Assembly: GCA_030043235.1 (NCBI GenBank)
Contig: JASHYF010000071.1
Coordinates: 1-6,655, forward strand
DNA length: 6,655 bases
DNA from: Solirubrobacteraceae bacterium
GTDB taxonomy: Bacteria > Actinomycetota > Thermoleophilia > Solirubrobacterales > Solirubrobacteraceae
Direction: 5' to 3'
Notes under the pieces: model-generated
Databases searched by the model: none
Told to the model about the DNA's origin: nothing
What the model saw: only the letters and a program-made list of their open reading frames with translations
Part shown: positions 1 through 5,535 of the stretch, in pieces
Layout of the letters: every line of letters begins with the position of its first letter
How positions within the stretch are numbered: the stretch's first letter is position 1
Made by a program: the position numbers and the translations under genes

Positions 1-612
1 CAGGTAGCGCTCGAGGTACACGGTGGGGTCGGAGAAGAACTTCTCGCCTTCGCGGCTCGCGCCCTCGAAGGCGCCCTCGAGCTCCTCCTCGGAGAGCGCC
101 ACGCGAAAGCCCTTGCCGCCCCCGCCGCCGGCGGCCTTCACGGCGACGGGGAAGCCGACCTCCCGGTTGACGATGCGCAGAGCGTCCGCGACCGTGTGCA
201 CCGGCTCGGTCGTGCCCGGCACGATCGGCACGCCCGCCGCCTTCATCAGCTCGCGCGCGCGCGTCTTCGAGCCCATCGCCTCGATCGCGCTGGCGGGCGG
301 CCCGATGAACACGATGCCCGCCTGCTCGCACGCCGCCGCGAACGGGGCGTTCTCCGCCAGGAAGCCGTAGCCCGGGTGGATCGCCTCGGCGCCCGAGCGG
401 GCGGCCGCGCCGAGGATCTTCTGGACGTTCAGGTAGTTGTGCGACGCGGGGCCGTCGCCGAGGTTGTACGCCTCGCCGGCGCGCCCCACGTGCGGCGCAT
501 CGCGGTCGAGCTCGCTGTAGATCGCGACGCTCGCCACGCCCAGCTCGTCGAGCGCGCGCGCGATGCGGACGGCGATCTCGCCGCGGTTGGCGATGAGGAC
601 CTTGTTGAACAC
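1..612 (-). CDS. accC: Biotin carboxylase (acetyl-/propionyl-CoA carboxylase subunit), N-terminal 204 residues
   Basis: ATP-dependent carboxylation of the biotin carried on a carrier protein or domain, the first half-reaction of acetyl-/propionyl-CoA carboxylase, in the cytoplasm. The protein opens with FNKVLIANRGEIAVRI, the family hallmark, followed by HPGYGFLAEN (79-88), MGSK with K116, the ATP-grasp glycine loop KAAGGGGGKG (159-168), and E201 in LERYL. These residues fall at the same numbers as in the E. coli enzyme, so the GTG start at 612-610 is very likely right. No other in-frame start lies just upstream. The 3' part runs off the window, so I cannot tell a stand-alone AccC (about 450 residues) from a longer actinobacterial alpha subunit fused to a biotin carrier domain. 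There is no Shine-Dalgarno, and a terminator-like hairpin precedes the gene, so it probably has its own promoter. Family identity is near certain; the exact acyl-CoA substrate is unknown. Confidence 0.95.
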   Translation of the reverse strand, partial: MFNKVLIANRGEIAVRIARALDELGVASVAIYSELDRDAPHVGRAGEAYNLGDGPASHNYLNVQKILGAAARSGAEAIHPGYGFLAENAPFAAACEQAGIVFIGPPASAIEAMGSKTRARELMKAAGVPIVPGTTEPVHTVADALRIVNREVGFPVAVKAAGGGGGKGFRVALSEEELEGAFEGASREGEKFFSDPTVYLERYL

Positions 613-620
613 CGGACGGG

Positions 621-633
621 AAAGGATATTTAA
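621..633 (-). promoter_or_regulatory. Possible -10 element of the biotin carboxylase gene
   Basis: On the minus strand this stretch reads TTAAATATCCTTT, a rare A/T-rich island in a very GC-rich region. It contains TAAATA and TATCCT (the latter matches TATAAT at 4 of 6 positions). Transcription from either would begin only about 4-8 bases before the GTG at 612, giving an almost leaderless mRNA, which fits the absent Shine-Dalgarno. There is no clear -35, and the same T-rich run could simply be the tail of the upstream terminator. Confidence 0.35.
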
Positions 634-635
634 GA

Positions 636-655
636 GGCGGCCCCGGAGGGCCGCC
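636..655 (-). terminator. Probable intrinsic terminator after the beta-helix protein gene
   Basis: A perfect 8-base-pair stem (GGCGGCCC / GGGCCGCC) closes a 4-base loop. On the minus strand it is followed directly by TCTTAAATATCCTTT, a moderately T-rich tail. It lies 53 bases past the stop codon of the secreted-protein gene and 23 bases before the biotin carboxylase start. The position and shape suit Rho-independent termination on the minus strand, though the U tract is interrupted. Confidence 0.6.
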
Positions 656-708
656 CAGCGGGGTCGCGCGGTGGCGTCACCTCGCGCCGGGCACTCACCG
701 CGCGAGCG

Positions 709-2874
709 TCACTTGATCGTGAAGCTCTTGTCCCCCGCTGGCCCGTTGCCGGCGGCGTCGTGCGCGACGGCCTGCAGGCGGTAGGCGCCGGGCGTGAGCT
801 TCTTGCCGTGCAGCCGGCCGCTGAAGCGCAGGCTGTTGGCGCCCACATCATCGACGTGCACGAAGCTGCCGCGCGCCGTCAGGATCGTGCAGCGCTTGCC
901 GTGGACGTTGGCCTTTGATGGCTTCTTGCAGGACTTGCCCTGCCTGCGCCCGCTCGATACCGCCAGCACGGTGAACGTGGTGGTGGCGACCTGGCTGTCG
1001 TGGTAGCTGACCGTCGCACCATACTTGCGCTTGGCCTTGGAGATCGTCGCGCCCGACGGCGCCGCGTAGAACGCGTCTGGCGAGATCGTCAGCCCCGTGA
1101 TCACGCCCGCCTGCGGCTTGGGCGCGCTCGGATGGGTTTCTTCCGTGGGCGGCGGCGGGCAGGGCGTGCCCCGCCCGGGCAGCTCGAGCGCCCCCTTGTC
1201 CTGCAGCGTCACGCAGTCCACGCCTTCCGAGCGCGGGTTGCCCACCAGGTCGGTGCTCGAGGGCGTCAGCCCGAACGGCAGCGTGATCGCGCCCGAGGGC
1301 ACGCTGTCGATGTCCGCGGAGGCGGGGTTCAGCTCGTAGTTGCTGCCCGGCGCCTGGAACAGCGCCGTCAGCGGGTTGGTTTCGTCGTTGCCGCTCGCGC
1401 CGCTCGCGCACGCGATCGAGCCTTCGGTCGCGCTCGCCGCCTGCGTCTGGCTGGGCACGTCCGAGTTGGAGCACGTGACGCTCGCCGTGTCGCCCGCCGC
1501 GCCCACGAGCGCGCTCTGTCTCTCGAGCACGATCGAGCCCTCGACGTTCACGTCGGCGGCGCTGTGCTTGCTCCCGGCCGACTCGACGACGATGCCGTAC
1601 ACGGGCGGTGCGTCGCGAGCTCCCAGCACGCCCGCGTCGATCGTCGAGGCGGCGACCGTGAGCGTACGCGTCTTGCCGGCTTCCTGAATGAGCAGCGCGC
1701 CGCTGTCGCCGCCCAGCAGCTCCGAGGAGTCCAGCGTGGCGTTCGCGTTCCCCAGCAGCAGCGCAGCCGGTTCGGCTTTGGTGGCCGCCTGCAGGACGCT
1801 GCGCTGCACGAACAGCCCCGCGCCTTCGCCGAGCGACTCATCCAGCACGGCCGGGCTCTTGCTCGTCGCAGACGCGACCAGCCTGCTGTCGCGCAGCGTC
1901 AGTTCGCTGTCCTCGTCGAACAGGGCGGGCCCCTGCCAGGCGCCGCCGACTTCCACGTCCTCGAACACGCCGTTGCCGAAGACGGTCTCGATCGCCGCAC
2001 CCGTGCTTTTCGCGCCCGTCATCTCGATGTGCACGTCGTCGAGCGACATGGAGGATAGCCCGAGCTCGATCGTCGCCTTGTTTTCTTCGCTGCCCTGGGT
2101 CACCGTGACGTCGCTCGCCGACACCGGACCCCACTCCGTCGCGATGCCCGGCCCTGCGGTGTTGCCCAGGGTGAACGTGGTGTTCGCGAGCGACAGATGC
2201 GCGAAGTCGTCCTCGATGCCGATGCCGGTCGAGCCGTTTTCGAGCGTCACGGACACCCCTTCGACAGCCGCCGGCGCGAATCCAAGCGCTATCGCCGCGC
2301 CCGTCGTCCCTTTCGCGAGCGTCACCGAGCCGCCGCGCATCGTGAACGATCCGCCGAATTCGCTCGACTCGACGCCGTGGCCGGGGCCGGCGTTGCGCAT
2401 GTCCACCGCAACGTCGTCGAGCGTCGTTTCGCCGACCGCTGCGATCCCGGCGCCCGTGTCTTCGGAAGCTTCGTTCACGACGCTCACGTCGGAGAGCGTC
2501 GCCGAGTTGCCGGGGGCGGCGAGCTGGACGGTGGGTTTTTCTTCGGATTTCGCCGGGCCCTCGATCTCCGTGCCGCCGGCGCCGCTGCCGGCGCCTTCGA
2601 TCGCGATGCCGTCGTCGGCCGGGCCGGTCGCTTCCACGCGTTCCTGGTAGGTGCCCGCGGCCACGTGGATCGTCGCCGTGCCCGGGACCAATTCGGAATC
2701 GGCGATCGCCGCGTCGATCGTCTTGCACGGCGCGCTCGTGCTCGTGCACGGGTTGGCGTCGCTTCCGGTCGTCCCGTTGACGTAGAAGGTCGATGCCGAC
2801 GCGGCGCTCGCTCCGATCGCCATCGCCGCTGCCGCTCCCGCGAGCGTCGCGCTCACACGTCGCCTTCCGAACAT
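709..2874 (-). CDS. Secreted beta-helix repeat protein with C-terminal beta-sandwich-like module
   Basis: A predicted exported protein of 721 residues; function unknown. Residues 1-27 are a signal peptide: a basic start (FGRRR), an Ala-rich hydrophobic core and likely cleavage after ASA at 25-27. Residues 29-60 have the pattern typical at the start of exported right-handed parallel beta-helices (YVNGTTGSD.NPC...PCKTIDAAI). About 12 degenerate repeats of 23-29 residues follow (about 116-419). Residues 541-565 (DLVGNPR..G.DC....KGALE) resemble the closing motif of such beta-helix domains. A proline-rich linker (about 568-590) leads to a C-terminal module ending in LTPGAYRLQAVAHDAAGN (693-710). 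There is no LPXTG motif or C-terminal membrane segment, so it is probably released or held non-covalently. The ATG start is supported by AAGGAGA 7 bases upstream. Eight cysteines occur in four consecutive pairs. The DNA is somewhat less GC-rich in places than its neighbours. I see no catalytic motif and do not call it a polysaccharide lyase. Confidence 0.88.
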   Translation of the reverse strand: MFGRRRVSATLAGAAAAMAIGASAASASTFYVNGTTGSDANPCTSTSAPCKTIDAAIADSELVPGTATIHVAAGTYQERVEATGPADDGIAIEGAGSGAGGTEIEGPAKSEEKPTVQLAAPGNSATLSDVSVVNEASEDTGAGIAAVGETTLDDVAVDMRNAGPGHGVESSEFGGSFTMRGGSVTLAKGTTGAAIALGFAPAAVEGVSVTLENGSTGIGIEDDFAHLSLANTTFTLGNTAGPGIATEWGPVSASDVTVTQGSEENKATIELGLSSMSLDDVHIEMTGAKSTGAAIETVFGNGVFEDVEVGGAWQGPALFDEDSELTLRDSRLVASATSKSPAVLDESLGEGAGLFVQRSVLQAATKAEPAALLLGNANATLDSSELLGGDSGALLIQEAGKTRTLTVAASTIDAGVLGARDAPPVYGIVVESAGSKHSAADVNVEGSIVLERQSALVGAAGDTASVTCSNSDVPSQTQAASATEGSIACASGASGNDETNPLTALFQAPGSNYELNPASADIDSVPSGAITLPFGLTPSSTDLVGNPRSEGVDCVTLQDKGALELPGRGTPCPPPPTEETHPSAPKPQAGVITGLTISPDAFYAAPSGATISKAKRKYGATVSYHDSQVATTTFTVLAVSSGRRQGKSCKKPSKANVHGKRCTILTARGSFVHVDDVGANSLRFSGRLHGKKLTPGAYRLQAVAHDAAGNGPAGDKSFTIK

Positions 2875-2881
2875 CGCGCTG

Positions 2882-2888
2882 TCTCCTT
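2882..2888 (-). promoter_or_regulatory. Shine-Dalgarno of the beta-helix protein gene
   Basis: AAGGAGA on the minus strand, 7 bases before the ATG at 2874. It is the clearest ribosome binding site in the window for an ATG start, fixes the start of the secreted protein, and keeps the whole signal peptide in frame. Confidence 0.85.
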
Positions 2889-2895
2889 GATCGCC

Positions 2896-2916
2896 GCCGG
2901 CTGCCGGCCAGCCGGC
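2896..2916 (-). other. Palindrome / hairpin in the leader of the beta-helix gene
   Basis: GCCGGCT and AGCCGGC form a perfect 7-base-pair stem around a 7-base GC loop that is itself nearly self-complementary. It ends 7 bases upstream of the Shine-Dalgarno. No T run follows on the minus strand, so it is not a standard intrinsic terminator for cysN. It could be a leader structure or an operator. A weak -10-like CATAGT (2927-2932) lies just upstream, without a recognisable -35. Confidence 0.4.
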
Positions 2917-2949
2917 CTCGCTGAAGACTATGCGAAGGCGCGGAGCTCA

Positions 2950-3032
2950 GGGCGCGCCGGCGGAGGCGTGCACACGGCGCGCGGAGGCTCGAGGCACGCC
3001 AGCGGGCGACGCGCAGGCGCGGGCGCGCCGGC
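2950..3032. repeat. 12-base direct repeat pair in the non-coding region after cysN
   Basis: GGGCGCGCCGGC occurs at 2950-2961 and again at 3021-3032, 71 bases apart. Each copy contains the 8-base palindrome GGCGCGCC. The second copy abuts the cysN stop codon. The 158 bases between cysN and the secreted-protein gene (2875-3032) hold no convincing coding sequence. In so GC-rich a region, repeats like this can arise by chance. Confidence 0.45.
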
Positions 3033-4415
3033 TCAGGCCGCGCTCGCCGCGATCATGCCCGCGCCGACCGTGCCGTTGCTCGACTCGTCGATCAGGATGA
3101 AGCTGCCTGTGCGGCGGTTGGCCGTGTAGGTGTCGAAGGCAAGCGGCGCCCTCGTGCGCAGGCGCACGCGGGCGATGTCGTTGAGCTCGAGCTGCTCCGG
3201 CGGCACGATGCGCTCCAGCGTGTGTACGTCCACCACGTCCTCGATGCGATCCACGATCGCGGTGGCCGTGCGCGCGGTGTGCTTGAGCACGTAGCGCGAG
3301 CCGGGGCGCAGCGGCTGCTCGGCCATCCAGCACACGTCCGCCAGCAGCTCTCGCCCCAGCGCGGGGGGCTCGTGCGGATGGCAGATGAGCTCGCCCCGGG
3401 AGACGTCCAGCTCGTCCTCCAGGCGCAGCGTCAGCGACATCGGCGCCATCGCCTCCTCCAGCTGGCCGTCGTAGGTGTCGATGCCCGCGATGCGCGTGCG
3501 CGCCCCCGAGGGGAGCACCGCCACCTCGTCGCCCACGCGCAGCGCGCCGCTCGCCAGCTGGCCCGCGTAGCCGCGATAGTCCCCGGCGCCGGTCCAGCCG
3601 TGCTCGGCGGCGGCCCCCGCGCCGGCGTCGCCGCCCGCGTCTACCTGTGTCCACGGGGGTGCGCTGCCTGCGCCGGCGGCCGCGCGGGCTCCCGGCCGCA
3701 CGACCCACTGCACGGGGAAGCGTGCGGGCTTCTCGTGTGGGTGGTCGTACGCCACTTCCACCTCCTCCAGCAGCTCCAGCAGCGGCGGGCCGTCATACCA
3801 CGGCATCGCCGCCGAGCGCTCGACCACGTTGTCGCCGTTCAGCGCCGAGATCGGCATGTATTTGATTTCGTACTGATGGCCCGCCCTGCGCCCGCCGCGG
3901 CGCAGGATCGGCGCAAAGGCCTCGAACTCCGCCGCGACCTCTTCGAAGCGCGCCTGGGAGTGCTCCACGAGGTCCATCTTGTTGACCGCCACCACGAGCT
4001 TCGGGATGCTCAGCAGCGCGCTGATGAACGCGTGGCGCTTTGACTGCTCGAGCACGCCCTTGCGCGCGTCCAGCAGCACCACCGCCACGTCCGCGGTGGA
4101 CGCGCCGGTGACCATGTTGCGCGTGTACTGGCGGTGGCCGGGACAGTCGGCGATGATGAAGCGCCGCCGCGCGGTGGCGAAGTAGCGGTAGGCAACGTCG
4201 ATCGTGATGCCCTGCTCGCGCTCCGCGCGCAGGCCGTCCGTGAGCAGCGCCAAATCGAGCGTGCCCTCGCCGCCGCGGCGCGCGCTCGCCTGCACCACGT
4301 GGGCGAGCTGGTCTTCGAAGATCTGCTTGGAGTCGAACAGCAGCCGGCCGATCAGCGTGCTCTTGCCGTCATCCACCGAGCCGGCGGTAGTGAAACGCAG
4401 CAGATCGAGGGTCAC
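3033..4415 (-). CDS. cysN: Sulfate adenylyltransferase GTPase subunit CysN
   Basis: Cytoplasmic GTPase subunit of ATP sulfurylase. With CysD it makes APS and pyrophosphate from sulfate and ATP, with GTP hydrolysis driving the unfavourable step. The 460 residues carry the P-loop GSVDDGKST (12-20), the switch I region EREQGITIDVAYRY (65-78), DCPGH (90-94), NKMD (145-148) and SAL (190-192), then the EF-Tu-like barrel domains (DYRGYAGQLASG 279-290, WMAEQPL 363-369, SNGTVGAGM 446-454). It ends shortly after GAGM, with no APS kinase (CysC) extension. The start is GTG at 4415, 4 bases beyond the cysD stop, without a strong ribosome site, so translational coupling to cysD is likely. Oddity: an Ala/Gly-rich insertion of about 36 residues (about 242-277) sits between QWVVRP and DYRGYAG, which are nearly adjacent in CysN proteins such as that of E. 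coli. Confidence 0.96.
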   Translation of the reverse strand: MTLDLLRFTTAGSVDDGKSTLIGRLLFDSKQIFEDQLAHVVQASARRGGEGTLDLALLTDGLRAEREQGITIDVAYRYFATARRRFIIADCPGHRQYTRNMVTGASTADVAVVLLDARKGVLEQSKRHAFISALLSIPKLVVAVNKMDLVEHSQARFEEVAAEFEAFAPILRRGGRRAGHQYEIKYMPISALNGDNVVERSAAMPWYDGPPLLELLEEVEVAYDHPHEKPARFPVQWVVRPGARAAAGAGSAPPWTQVDAGGDAGAGAAAEHGWTGAGDYRGYAGQLASGALRVGDEVAVLPSGARTRIAGIDTYDGQLEEAMAPMSLTLRLEDELDVSRGELICHPHEPPALGRELLADVCWMAEQPLRPGSRYVLKHTARTATAIVDRIEDVVDVHTLERIVPPEQLELNDIARVRLRTRAPLAFDTYTANRRTGSFILIDESSNGTVGAGMIAASAA

Positions 4416-4419
4416 GGCG

Positions 4420-5337
4420 CTAGAAGTAGCCGGCCTTCTTGCGGTCCTCCATCGCCGCCTCCGACACGCGGTCGTCCGCGCGTGTCTCGCCGCGCTCGGT
4501 GATGCGCGTGGCGGCGATCTCCAGCACGACCTCCTCGAGCGTCGCCGCCGTCGAGCGCACGCCGCCCGTGCAGCTCATGTCGCCGACCGTGCGGTAGCGC
4601 ACCGTCGCCATGAAGATCTCCTCGCCGTCGATCAGCTCGGTGCCCTCCCGCCACGCGTACAGCATGCCGTCGCGGCTGAACACCTGGCGCTCGTGCGCGA
4701 AGTAGATCGACGGCACCTCCAGGTGCTCCTGGTCGATGTACTCCCACACGTCCAGCTCCGTCCAGTTGGACAGCGGGAACACGCGCACGTGCTCGCCCTT
4801 CTTGATGCGCCCGTTGTACAGGTTCCACAGCTCCGGGCGCTGGTTCTTCGGGTCCCACTGGCCGAAGTCGTCGCGGAAGGAGAACACGCGCTCCTTCGCC
4901 CGCGCGCGCTCCTCGTCACGGCGCGCGCCGCCGAACGCCGCGTCGAAGCCGTGCTCGTTGATTGCATCCAGCAGCGTCACCGTCTGCAGCTGGTTGCGCG
5001 ACGCGCGTGGCCCCTTCTCCTCGACCACGCGACCCTTGTCGATCGACTCCTGCACGCTCGCCACGATCAGCCGCTCGCCCAGCTCCGCCACGCGGCGGTC
5101 GCGGTACTCGATCACCTCCGGGAAGTTGTGCCCCGTGTCCACGTGCATCAGCGGGAAGGGGAACGGCGCCGGGCGAAACGCCTTCTCCGCCAAGCGCAGC
5201 AGCACGATCGAGTCCTTGCCGCCGCTGAACAGCAGCACCGGGCGCTCGAATTCCGCCGCCACCTCGCGCATCACGTGGATCGCCTCGGACTCCAGGGCGC
5301 GCAGGTGGCTGAGCTGTGGGCGCGTGGCCACGCTCAC
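4420..5337 (-). CDS. cysD: Sulfate adenylyltransferase catalytic subunit CysD
   Basis: Catalytic subunit of the CysDN ATP sulfurylase, of the PAPS reductase/adenine nucleotide alpha-hydrolase fold. Numbered from the chosen start, the 305-residue protein has HLRALESEAIHVMREVAAEF (11-30), the PP-loop SGGKDS (38-43), HVDTG (65-69), DAAFGGARRDEERARAKER (132-150), WDPKNQRPELW (161-171), FPLSNWTELDVWEYI (187-201) and the family-typical end KKAGYF. Start choice: the frame is open to an ATG at 5352 and another ATG-type start at 5397. However, GTG at 5337 has GGAGG 8 bases upstream and gives a length close to E. coli CysD (302), while the longer versions add residues with no family match and have no ribosome site. 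It is followed 4 bases later by cysN and preceded by a 198-base gap after cysH, so cysDN may have its own expression control. Confidence 0.96.
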   Translation of the reverse strand: MSVATRPQLSHLRALESEAIHVMREVAAEFERPVLLFSGGKDSIVLLRLAEKAFRPAPFPFPLMHVDTGHNFPEVIEYRDRRVAELGERLIVASVQESIDKGRVVEEKGPRASRNQLQTVTLLDAINEHGFDAAFGGARRDEERARAKERVFSFRDDFGQWDPKNQRPELWNLYNGRIKKGEHVRVFPLSNWTELDVWEYIDQEHLEVPSIYFAHERQVFSRDGMLYAWREGTELIDGEEIFMATVRYRTVGDMSCTGGVRSTAATLEEVVLEIAATRITERGETRADDRVSEAAMEDRKKAGYF

Positions 5338-5535
5338 CTCACGCACCTCCATGGGGGCTGAGGGCCGGCATCGCCGCCGAAGGCGGTGGTGGGGCAATCG
5401 ATCGAGTACCCGCCCGCCGCGCGTGGCGTGCTGGCCGAAACGGGGATGCGAGCGTAGCGAGTGTCTCCCGGCTTCGGTACGCGAGCCGGCACCGACGGCG
5501 AAGCCGTTGGTGAGGACGCAGATCCGACGCCGCCA
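5338..5535. other. Hairpin-rich intergenic region between cysH and cysD
   Basis: A 198-base gap inside an otherwise compact pathway cluster. Three inverted repeats are visible: CCGCC-GAA-GGCGG (5374-5386); CCGGCT...AGCCGG with a 10-base loop (5468-5489); and a 9-pair stem with one G-T pair around a GAA loop (5491-5511). The motif GCGAGCGTAGCGAG also occurs (about 5448-5461), as does the palindrome TCGATCGA (5398-5405). The frame through it is open for about 70 codons, but the peptide has no recognisable features. It may be a REP-like intergenic repeat, an mRNA processing/stability element, or a leader. I recognise no known riboswitch and no good promoter. Confidence 0.5.
5346..5350 (-). promoter_or_regulatory. 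Shine-Dalgarno that decides the cysD start
   Basis: GGAGG on the minus strand, 8 bases before the GTG at 5337-5335. It overlaps the alternative ATG at 5352-5350, which has only CCCTCAGCCCCC in front of it and so no ribosome site of its own. This favours the GTG as the real start. Confidence 0.65.

Noticed and set aside
709..800. LPXTG-type or membrane anchor at the C-terminus of the secreted protein
   Set aside because: The protein ends in GDKSFTIK with no LPXTG, hydrophobic segment or basic tail.
1000..2058. Long plus-strand open frames (for example 1000-2058, 1688-2650, 2197-3129, 3222-4043, 4204-5361) and minus-strand frames such as 2947-3708
   Set aside because: They lie antisense to or out of frame with genes of clear family identity. 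Their peptides are Arg/Ala-rich or Ser/Pro-rich, typical of GC-rich shadow frames, with no recognisable motifs.
3033..3120. A CysN-CysC fusion (APS kinase domain)
   Set aside because: The protein ends shortly after the GAGM motif of the CysN C-terminal domain; there is no kinase P-loop or open extension after the stop.
5338..5535. A SAM or other sulfur-related riboswitch before cysD
   Set aside because: The stems are short simple hairpins. I could not find the conserved core of a known SAM riboswitch class by eye.
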